Assembly (NCBI GenBank): GCA_030539475.1
Contig: JAUNRY010000019.1
Coordinates: forward strand, 1-5,021
Direction of reading: 5' to 3'
Source: Bacteroidia bacterium
GTDB lineage: Bacteria > Bacteroidota > Bacteroidia > Bacteroidales > Dysgonomonadaceae
DNA: 5,021 nt
The notes beneath the pieces were generated by a model. That model did no database searches. It was not told where the DNA came from and worked only from the letters and a program-made list of their open reading frames with translations. Position numbers and translations under genes: made by a program. Below are positions 1 through 4,979 of this stretch, one piece after another (the stretch's first letter is position 1; each line of letters starts with the position of its first letter).

Positions 1-391
1 CATAAACATAATTACGAGCAGTAAACATATCCGAAACAATTATTCTTTTTTCATCAAATAGATGATAATAGATTTTTCTACTCCCTTTTGTATATTGCCT
101 TCGGTTATCATTTACTTCATAAATAGACAGTTTCCTATCTAATCCGTCAAACATAACGGAGTCGCGAATTTGCTCATACCGGCTATAAAATTTTGTTGCT
201 TTTTGCCCAATATCCAAATACATCAAATCGGTTTTGGCATATTCCGTTTGGTCGGGTTTGGTTTTGTATGAAAAATTGTAAACGGCACGGTATTGTGCGC
301 TATCAATCACTTCCTGCGCCGGGAGAGGAAAGAATAGGAAGAAGAAAAATGCTGCGTTGATGCCGAGTCGGACTAAAAAAGTAATATTCAT
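1..391 (-). CDS. GLPGLI family secreted protein, N-terminal part (cut by window edge)
   Basis: Reading leftward from the ATG at 391 the frame stays open to the window edge, giving 130 codons. The first 25 or so residues form a signal peptide: MNITFLVRLG, then a very hydrophobic stretch rich in Phe, ending LPAQ before EVIDS. The mature start closely matches the neighbouring GLPGLI protein (512-1342): about 39 of 54 aligned residues are identical from the QE after the signal peptide to IRDSV, including the shared blocks FSYKTK, KTDLMYLD and KFYSRY. After that the two diverge. The GLPGLI motif itself would lie beyond the left edge, so the family call rests on the paralogue. It is probably exported to the periplasm or cell surface; the function of the family is not known. 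The gene lies 120 bp downstream of its paralogue in the same orientation and may be co-transcribed with it by read-through of the hairpin at 465-491. Confidence 0.85.
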   Translation of the reverse strand, partial: MNITFLVRLGINAAFFFFLFFPLPAQEVIDSAQYRAVYNFSYKTKPDQTEYAKTDLMYLDIGQKATKFYSRYEQIRDSVMFDGLDRKLSIYEVNDNRRQYTKGSRKIYYHLFDEKRIIVSDMFTARNYVY

Positions 392-464
392 AGCACGTTT
401 TATTTTTAATTGGGTTGCAAGATAAGAAGAAATACGGAATATTCGTAGGGGAAGTGTAAGAGAC

Positions 465-491
465 AGCAGAAAACTCTTCAACTTTTCTGCT
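465..491 (-). terminator. Perfect 9-bp hairpin between the two GLPGLI genes, possible weak terminator
   Basis: AGCAGAAAA (465-473) and TTTTCTGCT (483-491) are exact reverse complements around a 9-nt loop. The hairpin starts about 20 bp after the stop of the 512-1342 gene, in the gap before the next gene. The stem is AT-rich at its inner end and no clear U-run follows on the leftward transcript, so it could be an inefficient terminator, an mRNA 3' end stabiliser or a processing site. The repeat is directly seen; its role is inferred. Confidence 0.4.
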
Positions 492-511
492 TTAAAACTA
501 TGTTTTGCATA

Positions 512-1342
512 TTACCAAGGCTCTAATGGGATATATTCGACGCTCTTCTTAGGCATCGGCAGCCCACCTTCTCTGATAGGTTTACTGCCGGTAATTAATT
601 CAATAAATGAAAAATAATCATCATAGAATTTTTTTTCGTAATCGAATACTGTTTTTTTGTTTGTTTTTTTATATTCAGACCCATTGTTTCTTGTGTGGGT
701 ATAAACTATTGGTGTTTGTTTTTTTATTAATTCAAAACCGGTCAGTTTATATTCAAATATATTTTGGTTATCAGAAGCCTGTACGATTAAACCCTGAAGT
801 CCCCACAATTTCCAAGGTCCTTTGTTCATAGCTATTTCAGGTGTGAAGTAGGCAGTCCATTCTCTTCCTAAAAAGGAAGTGGTCGCTTTTTGGCAACTAT
901 ACCCATTTATTTCTATTTTTTCATTGCTTATGACCCATTTCGGCAATTCCATTTTTTCATCATATATAAATCCGTAAGTCGCCAATACAGAAACTACATG
1001 AGTGGTATTCAGCGAAAAATCTTGATAATATACGATGTTGGTTCCTTTTTTTAGTCCTTTTCTCGACTGGGTAATTTCAGCTACGGAAAATCCTTTTTTT
1101 AATTCATCTGCTGTTACGGAATCTCGAATTTGTGTGTAACGACTGTAAAACTTTGAGGTTTTTTGTCCGACGTCCAAATACATTAAATCGGTTTTGTCGT
1201 ATGTATCCAAATCGGCTTTGGTTTTATAGGAAAACTGATAACTTGCACGAGCTGTAGCGTGGTCAATAATCTCTTGCGATTGCATTTTATTAACAACAAT
1301 CGCAAGAGATAATAATAGAAAAAACATTCTTGTTCTTTTCAT
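512..1342 (-). CDS. GLPGLI family secreted protein, full length
   Basis: This is a 276-residue protein with a signal peptide (residues 1-23: KRTR, hydrophobic core FFLLLSLAIVV, then a cut near QSQ/E). The GLPGLI family signature is clear in the middle: a single Cys in NGYSCQKA (C150), FLGREWTAYFTPEI (157-170), GPWKLW (175-180), then GLQGLI at 181-186, where Gln replaces the usual Pro. Length and motif order fit the family. Members are found in Bacteroidota, often in several copies, and are thought to be exported; no biochemical role is established. The C-terminal third (residues 205-276) is Lys- and Tyr-rich. The gene follows the small cysteine peptide gene by 12 bp, so the two are probably one transcript. 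A truncated paralogue lies downstream. The start at 1342 is chosen because it gives a normal signal peptide. Family assignment is confident; function is unknown. Confidence 0.88.
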   Translation of the reverse strand: MKRTRMFFLLLSLAIVVNKMQSQEIIDHATARASYQFSYKTKADLDTYDKTDLMYLDVGQKTSKFYSRYTQIRDSVTADELKKGFSVAEITQSRKGLKKGTNIVYYQDFSLNTTHVVSVLATYGFIYDEKMELPKWVISNEKIEINGYSCQKATTSFLGREWTAYFTPEIAMNKGPWKLWGLQGLIVQASDNQNIFEYKLTGFELIKKQTPIVYTHTRNNGSEYKKTNKKTVFDYEKKFYDDYFSFIELITGSKPIREGGLPMPKKSVEYIPLEPW

Positions 1343-1354
1343 AAACGGTATTTA

Positions 1355-1564
1355 CTATTGAGGATCACAAATATTATCTTCAATAAATTCTACCGCATCA
1401 GCAGCAAATTCTGTATCAAGAAAATCGTCATGACACATTGTTCCTAAGCAAGATGTAAAAATACAACCCATTGTAGATTCATCTTCACTGTTGGCATTTA
1501 CCGATAAGAATCCCGCCATCATAAATAATCCGATTCCTGCTAAAACTAATTTTTTCATAATCAT
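1355..1564 (-). CDS. Small exported acidic cysteine peptide, unrecognised
   Basis: The gene encodes 69 residues. Residues 1-25 look like a signal peptide (KK, then LVLAGIGLFMMAGFLSV, then NAN). The predicted mature part (about 44 residues) has four cysteines, C34, C39, C44 and C66, with the first three evenly spaced as CxxxxCxxxxC. It holds about 12 Asp/Glu and no Lys or Arg, so it is strongly acidic. Two in-frame ATGs (1564 and 1558) give the same signal peptide; the second gives the more typical start MKKL. It is not the NVEALA type of Bacteroidota peptide, because that motif is missing. The gene sits 12 bp upstream of a GLPGLI gene in the same orientation, which suggests joint expression and a shared export-linked role. 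The even Cys spacing could mean disulfide bonds or metal binding. I do not recognise the family. The clean signal peptide and tight spacing make a real gene likely. Confidence 0.7.
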   Translation of the reverse strand: MIMKKLVLAGIGLFMMAGFLSVNANSEDESTMGCIFTSCLGTMCHDDFLDTEFAADAVEFIEDNICDPQ

Positions 1565-1624
1565 AAAATTTTAAAAAAGTAAAACAATAAATAAATTAAC
1601 GTCTGCAAGAAAAGTAAAATAAAT

Positions 1625-1632
1625 GGGGGGGG
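1625..1632. repeat. Run of eight G in an AT-rich gap
   Basis: Eight consecutive G on the plus strand (C on the strand of the downstream gene) stand out in a very AT-rich intergenic region, about 60 bp upstream of the small cysteine peptide start. Mononucleotide runs of this length can slip during replication. The tract lies between a TTG (complement of CAA at 1633-1635) and a TACTTTTC (complement of 1609-1616) that resemble the -33 and -7 elements of a Bacteroidota promoter. The tract is certain; a role in switching expression is only a hypothesis. Confidence 0.75.
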
Positions 1633-1659
1633 CAACTATTTTCTGTTAAATTTTGCGCA

Positions 1660-1677
1660 ATATGTTGTATAACATAT
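1660..1677. repeat. Perfect 7-bp inverted repeat upstream of the cysteine peptide gene
   Basis: ATATGTT (1660-1666) and AACATAT (1671-1677) are exact reverse complements around the 4-nt spacer GTAT. A second short palindrome, TTGCGCAA (1653-1660), abuts it. It lies about 100 bp upstream of the peptide gene at 1564, where an activator or repressor could bind, or it may be a small RNA hairpin. AT-rich sequence produces such repeats by chance fairly often, so an operator role is uncertain. Confidence 0.3.
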
Positions 1678-1729
1678 GGTTGTGTCTTTTATTTGTAAGT
1701 TGCTGTCCTGAATATATAATTGCTGTTAT

Positions 1730-1758
1730 CTTTGTCAAAGTTCCGAACTTTGACAAAG
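1730..1758. repeat. Perfect 13-bp inverted repeat, hairpin with CCG loop
   Basis: CTTTGTCAAAGTT (1730-1742) and AACTTTGACAAAG (1746-1758) are exact reverse complements separated by CCG. On both sides one more G-T wobble and one A-T pair extend the stem. It lies downstream of the B3/4-domain gene, just past that gene's terminator hairpin, and upstream of the cysteine peptide gene. No U-run follows on either strand, so it is less like a simple terminator and more like a dispersed palindromic element or a regulatory site. Each arm is itself nearly self-complementary (CTTTGtCAAAG), which adds to the symmetry. Confidence 0.6.
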
Positions 1759-1763
1759 GTTAG

Positions 1764-1793
1764 AAAAATGTTTATAGCGACTTGGAAGTCGCT
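1764..1793 (-). terminator. Hairpin directly after the B3/4-domain gene stop, likely terminator
   Basis: On the leftward strand, AGCGACTT, CC and AAGTCGCT form a perfect 8-bp stem (1776-1793) that begins at the base right after the TGA stop. Eight bases further on a run of five U (complement of 1764-1768) follows in an AT-rich stretch. Position, stem and U-rich tail fit an intrinsic terminator. The loop of two bases means the inner pair or two must open in the RNA. A sister palindrome with paired base changes follows the rny stop at 4980-4999. Confidence 0.6.
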
Positions 1794-2462
1794 TCACCCA
1801 AAAAAGCGAAAATCACTCGCTTTCGCAAACTTCTTCAACAACTCCACCGAATAATCTACCCCTTCTTTCAATCCCTCTTTTCCCGAATATCCGTTTATAA
1901 TCATCAATAACCGACTGGTATCAGCGGTAATTTTTGTTCGTTCTTCATCGCTGGTGGGAGTACCTATTCCTCCAACGTCATCCCGATAAACGGGCAACCC
2001 CTCAATATTCAATAACCCACGACCTATGGCCTCAAACGGTTCATTTTCATTTCCAACGCCTAAAACCAAATCGCCCTGAATTTTATCGGCATCAAATCCG
2101 CCAATGGAATATCCGGTTTTCAGTGAAACCAGGTTAATTATATCCACCAGCGTATCAATTTGGTACAAACCCAATCCGCGAATAATCCGTCGGCACAATG
2201 CCTCGGCGGAAGGGCGGTATCGGTTTGGAGCTTTGCCCAATTTTTTATACGTTTGGCGAGTGGCAAAAATAGCCGGCCGTTTGTTGATGTCTTCTATTTT
2301 ATGTTTAGCCGCGAAATAGGCACAAAATGAATCTATTTCCTGCCATAACTCATTGCTGTGCAGCGAATTTTTTACTTCGCACTCAATGGCAGCAAACCGG
2401 AAAACGGGGCAGGCAGCAAGTATTTCTTCGCTGATGGTTATCTCAATATTTCTCATAATCAT
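1794..2462 (-). CDS. Stand-alone B3/4-domain protein (PheRS beta-subunit editing-domain relative)
   Basis: This 222-residue protein is built around a B3/4 domain, the fold that in the beta subunit of phenylalanyl-tRNA synthetase holds the site removing wrongly attached Tyr from tRNA-Phe. Visible family features are RPAIFATRQTYKKLGKAPNRYRPSAEALCRR (residues 62-92), the helix YQIDTLVDIINLVSLKTGYSIGGFD (100-124), GLPVYRDDVGG (155-165) and TSDEERTKIT followed by DTSRLLMIINGYSG (170-194). No synthetase core or tRNA anticodon-binding part is present, so it is a free-standing domain. By analogy it may edit a mischarged tRNA or bind a related small molecule, but free-standing members are poorly characterised. 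There is no signal peptide, so it is probably cytoplasmic. Two in-frame ATGs, at 2462 and 2456, are possible starts. It is divergent from the coiled-coil/zapA operon, and a hairpin follows its stop at once. Confidence 0.9.
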   Translation of the reverse strand: MIMRNIEITISEEILAACPVFRFAAIECEVKNSLHSNELWQEIDSFCAYFAAKHKIEDINKRPAIFATRQTYKKLGKAPNRYRPSAEALCRRIIRGLGLYQIDTLVDIINLVSLKTGYSIGGFDADKIQGDLVLGVGNENEPFEAIGRGLLNIEGLPVYRDDVGGIGTPTSDEERTKITADTSRLLMIINGYSGKEGLKEGVDYSVELLKKFAKASDFRFFG

Positions 2463-2492
2463 TTTTTAAAAATACGACTTATGAGGCCGTAT

Positions 2493-2543
2493 CTTCCGAT
2501 GCCAAAATTACAAAATCTAAACCAAACTTTCCCGCATCGGAAG
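2493..2543. promoter_or_regulatory. Perfect 10-bp inverted repeat in the divergent promoter region
   Basis: CTTCCGATGC (2493-2502) and GCATCGGAAG (2534-2543) are exact reverse complements with a 31-bp spacer. Equivalent points are 41 bp apart, close to four turns of DNA, so a dimer or looped protein could contact one face. Abutting the left arm is TAATTTTG on the minus strand (2503-2510), a match to the Bacteroidota -7 box TAnnTTTG, which would place the start of the leftward B3/4 transcript inside the left arm. No good -33 box was found for it. The inverted repeat is certain; the operator and promoter roles are inferred. Confidence 0.4.
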
Positions 2544-2581
2544 CAAATGTGTGAAATATTGAAAAATAACTTTCGAAAAAG

Positions 2582-2612
2582 TTGTGAAAAATGCGACTTT
2601 TGTCTATATTTG
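2582..2612 (+). promoter_or_regulatory. Bacteroidota-type promoter for the coiled-coil/zapA operon
   Basis: TTG (2582-2584) is followed after 20 bp by TATATTTG (2605-2612), an exact match to TAnnTTTG with the usual 19-21 bp spacing of the Bacteroidota primary sigma factor. Transcription should start near 2618, which leaves a leader of roughly 14 nt before the ATG at 2632 and puts the alternative ATG at 2584 upstream of the transcript. A 6-bp inverted repeat (AACTTT 2568-2573, AAAGTT 2578-2583) overlaps the -33 element. Confidence 0.7.
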
Positions 2613-2631
2613 CGTGAATTTTTGTGTTTCC

Positions 2632-2925
2632 ATGACTGAAGATAAGAAAAAGTTGTTGACTGATTTGGAATTTCGCGTGCGGCAAATAATGTATTTGTGC
2701 GATATGCTGAAAGAAGAAAACAGCAACCTAAAGTCTGATTTACAGACTGCAAACAAACATCTTGCCGAAGCAACAGAACGGCTCAGTCAGTTGAATGCAA
2801 AATACAACAGCTTGAAAATGGCACGAACCATTACCGCTGCATCGGTAGATGTGAACGTTGCCAAAACCAAGCTGTCGAAATTGGTGCGAGAAGTTGATAA
2901 GTGCATAAATTTATTGAATAGTTAA
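2632..2925 (+). CDS. Small coiled-coil protein upstream of zapA, possible ZapB-like division factor
   Basis: This is a 97-residue protein starting MTEDKKKLLTDLEFRVRQIM. Nearly the whole chain reads as charged, heptad-like helix, with Leu/Ile/Met at repeating positions through LCDMLKEENSNLKSDLQ and ATERLSQLNAKYNSLKMA. A second helix, AKTKLSKLVREVDKCINLLN, ends the protein. There is no signal peptide or membrane segment. An in-frame ATG at 2584 would add 16 residues but lies upstream of the expected transcription start, so 2632 is preferred. The stop is 26 bp before the likely zapA start, and the two are surely co-transcribed. ZapA in Proteobacteria works with the coiled-coil protein ZapB at the division ring; a short coiled coil next to zapA suggests a similar partner here. 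That role is inference from context and shape, not from recognised sequence similarity. Confidence 0.78.
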   Translation: MTEDKKKLLTDLEFRVRQIMYLCDMLKEENSNLKSDLQTANKHLAEATERLSQLNAKYNSLKMARTITAASVDVNVAKTKLSKLVREVDKCINLLNS

Positions 2926-2951
2926 AACCCGAAAAAAAATTTATGCTTATT

Positions 2952-3251
2952 ATGGGCGACGAAAAGTTTTTATTAACGTTGGAAATTGACGGCCGCAAGT
3001 ATCCGCTGAAGATCAAGCAATCGGAAGAGGAAGCTTTTCGGAAAGCCGCCAAAACAATACAAAATAAGATAAATCAGTACAGAGTGAGGTTTGGAGCCAA
3101 TTCCGATCTCACCGCGCAAGACTTTATGGCCATGACCGCCATACAGGCGTTGGTGGAGAATTTTTCTTTTGAAAGTAAGAATAACACGAAACCCTATGAA
3201 GATACAATCAGTTCGCTAATAAAAGAGCTGGACGTTTATCTGAAAAAATAA
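2952..3251 (+). CDS. zapA: Cell division protein ZapA
   Basis: From the ATG at 2952 the product has 99 residues, MGDEKFLLTLEIDGRKYPLK and on; an in-frame ATG at 2943 would add three residues (MLI). The order fits ZapA: a short beta hairpin (FLLTLEIDGRKYPLKI), a first helix starting at SEEEAFRKAAKTIQNKINQY, a loop with DLTAQDFMAM, and a long C-terminal helix (AIQALVENFSFES to SSLIKELDVYLKK) that would form the dimer coiled coil. ZapA binds FtsZ and cross-links its filaments at midcell. The length is typical of Bacteroidota members. It is the second gene of a two-gene operon with the coiled-coil protein, and a strong terminator starts about 30 bp after its stop. The call rests on the ZapA-like N-terminal pattern, size and position next to rny, a neighbourhood I recall from other Bacteroidota genomes. 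Confidence 0.85.
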   Translation: MGDEKFLLTLEIDGRKYPLKIKQSEEEAFRKAAKTIQNKINQYRVRFGANSDLTAQDFMAMTAIQALVENFSFESKNNTKPYEDTISSLIKELDVYLKK

Positions 3252-3258
3252 AATACAA

Positions 3259-3273
3259 TCCTGACAGTCAGGA
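3259..3273. repeat. Fifteen-base palindrome between zapA and its terminator
   Basis: TCCTGAC (3259-3265) and GTCAGGA (3267-3273) are exact reverse complements around a single central A. As RNA it would form a short 6-bp hairpin with a 3-nt loop just upstream of the main terminator; as DNA it has the form of a dimer-binding site. It begins 7 bp after the zapA stop. Function is unknown. Confidence 0.4.
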
Positions 3274-3281
3274 GTAAACTC

Positions 3282-3333
3282 ATCGCACCTTTTTTTACCG
3301 GTATTTTTCGGTAAAGAAATTGTGCGATTTTTT
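3282..3333 (+). terminator. Two-part intrinsic terminator after zapA
   Basis: The outer stem ATCGCAC (3282-3288) pairs with GTGCGAT (3322-3328). Inside it, TTTTTTTACCG (3290-3300) pairs with CGGTAAAGAAA (3309-3319) with one G-U wobble, leaving an 8-nt loop and a small internal bulge (C against TT). That gives 18 pairs in all. Six U (3328-3333) and an AU-rich stretch follow directly. This is a strong terminator for the coiled-coil/zapA transcript and implies that rny has its own promoter in 3334-3439, although I could not place a convincing -33/-7 pair there. Confidence 0.85.
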
Positions 3334-3439
3334 ATTTATTAACAAAAACGAACATAAGAAAAGTAGAACCATTTTTTTCTTGTATCCGATATAACAAAAT
3401 CAGATGCGAGGATTTTATAATTTATTAATAATCATAAAT

Positions 3440-4972
3440 ATGCAAATAGTAATAGGAATAATTATCGGCTTGCTTGTCGGAGCGGTTGCCGCCTGGTACG
3501 TAACCGGTAAAGCAGCAAACTCGCGCGCCCGAAATATATTGAGCGATGCCGAAAAAGATGCTGAAGTAATTAAGAAAAATAAATTACTGGAAGCCAAAGA
3601 AGAGGTTATCTCGATGAAAGCCGAAGCCGAAAAACAGGCAAATGTCCGCACATCGAGAATACAATCTACTGAAAACCGCTTGAAGCAGCGCGAAATGACG
3701 TTGAACCAGCGTCAGGAAGAATTGAACAAAAAAGGAAGCGAAATAGACACCGTTCGCGTTAATCTGGATAAGCAGCAAGAACTGCTGGATAACAAGAATG
3801 CGGAACTGGAGCGGATTTATCGGCAATCGGTTGAAAAACTGGAATCGATATCGGGGCTCTCCGCCGATGAGGCAAAAGAGCGTTTGGTTGAATCCATCAA
3901 GGAAGAAGCCAAAACCGACGCTCAATCGTACATCAACGAAATTATGGAAGAAGCCAAAATGACGGCCAACAAAGAAGCCAAAAAAATAGTGGTTCAGAGT
4001 ATTCAGCGCGTAGCTACGGAAACCGCTATTGAGAATGCCATTACTGTTTTCCATATTGATTCCGACGAGGTGAAAGGCCGCATTATTGGCCGTGAAGGCC
4101 GCAACATTCGCGCGCTGGAAGCTGCAACCGGTGTTGAAATTGTGGTGGACGACACGCCCGAAGCAATCGTTTTGTCGGGATTCGATCCCGTGCGTCGCGA
4201 AATTGCCCGCCTGTCGCTTCATCAACTTGTTGCCGACGGGCGCATCCATCCCGCCCGCATCGAAGAAGTAGTGTCGAAAGTAAGAAAACAGATTGAAGAA
4301 GAAATTGTTGAAACCGGAAAACGTACCGTTATCGATTTGGGAATTCACGGAATGCATCCCGAACTGATTCGCCTGATAGGTAAAATGAAATACCGTTCGT
4401 CATACGGCCAAAACCTGCTTCAACACTCGCGCGAAACCGCCAACCTGTGCGCCATTATGGCTACCGAACTGGGTTTGAATCCAAAAAAAGCCCGTCGCGC
4501 AGGCTTGCTTCACGATATAGGCAAAGTGCCCGATGATGAACCGGAATTGCCGCACGCTATGCTCGGAATGAAACTGGCCGAGAAATACAAGGAAAAACCG
4601 GATATCTGCAACGCCATCGGTTCGCACCACGACGAAGTGGAAATGACCACGCTGCTGGCGCCCATTGTTCAGGTTTGCGACGCCATTTCCGGCGCGCGCC
4701 CCGGTGCACGGCACGAAATTGTGGAAGCGTACATGAAGCGCCTGAACGATTTGGAAAACCTGGCACTTTCGTATCCGGGAGTTGTGAAAACATACGCCAT
4801 TCAGGCAGGGCGCGAGTTGCGCGTTATTGTTGGAGCAGACAAACTCGACGACAACGATACCGAAAAACTTTCGGCAGAAATCGCAAAAAAAATTCAAACC
4901 GATATGACTTATCCCGGACAGGTGAAAATTACCGTCATTAGGGAAACCAGAGCGGTAAGTTACGCGAAATAA
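3440..4972 (+). CDS. rny: Ribonuclease Y, membrane-anchored endoribonuclease
   Basis: RNase Y cuts single-stranded mRNA and starts mRNA turnover at the inner membrane. From the ATG at 3440 the protein has 510 residues, close to the usual Bacteroidota length. An in-frame ATG at 3404 would add 12 residues, MRGFYNLLIIIN, ahead of the membrane anchor. Domain positions below count from the 3404 ATG; subtract 12 for the shorter form. A transmembrane anchor (IVIGIIIGLLVGAVAAWYV, about 15-33) is followed by a long charged coiled coil (about 40-150), then a KH RNA-binding domain with GRIIGREGRNIRALE (GREG at 229-232). Next comes an HD domain with metal ligands in GLLHDIGK (H370, D371), SHHDE (H408, H409) and VCDAISGARPGAR (D426). 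The C-terminal end is YPGQVKITVIRETRAVSYAK, a family hallmark. No frameshift or missing catalytic residue is seen. Base composition is more GC-rich than in the GLPGLI region. Confidence 0.97.
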   Translation: MQIVIGIIIGLLVGAVAAWYVTGKAANSRARNILSDAEKDAEVIKKNKLLEAKEEVISMKAEAEKQANVRTSRIQSTENRLKQREMTLNQRQEELNKKGSEIDTVRVNLDKQQELLDNKNAELERIYRQSVEKLESISGLSADEAKERLVESIKEEAKTDAQSYINEIMEEAKMTANKEAKKIVVQSIQRVATETAIENAITVFHIDSDEVKGRIIGREGRNIRALEAATGVEIVVDDTPEAIVLSGFDPVRREIARLSLHQLVADGRIHPARIEEVVSKVRKQIEEEIVETGKRTVIDLGIHGMHPELIRLIGKMKYRSSYGQNLLQHSRETANLCAIMATELGLNPKKARRAGLLHDIGKVPDDEPELPHAMLGMKLAEKYKEKPDICNAIGSHHDEVEMTTLLAPIVQVCDAISGARPGARHEIVEAYMKRLNDLENLALSYPGVVKTYAIQAGRELRVIVGADKLDDNDTEKLSAEIAKKIQTDMTYPGQVKITVIRETRAVSYAK

Positions 4973-4979
4973 TTGGGTG

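Noticed and set aside
392..511. Promoter for the truncated GLPGLI gene (TATCTTGC, complement of 417-424)
   Set aside because: Only a partial match to TAnnTTTG and no TTG at the right spacing.
1662..1763. Plus-strand frame of 33 codons with a hydrophobic start (MLYNIWLCLLFVSCC)
   Set aside because: Its length is what chance gives, it spans the 13-bp inverted repeat, and no promoter or homology is visible.
2459..2773. Minus-strand open frame of 104 codons across the divergent region
   Set aside because: It overlaps the coiled-coil gene start and its promoter, and has an odd composition without domain features.
3252..3439. A 6S RNA or other small RNA between zapA and rny
   Set aside because: I considered it because small RNAs can sit next to zapA, but the strong terminator at 3282-3333 leaves only about 30 nt before it and about 100 unstructured nt after it, and no 6S-like central bubble with closing stem could be drawn.
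3584..4357. Long open frame of 257 codons on the minus strand inside rny
   Set aside because: It lies fully antisense to the well-supported RNase Y gene, is unusually rich in Phe and Asn as expected for the complement of Glu/Lys/Ile-rich coding sequence, and shows no domain.
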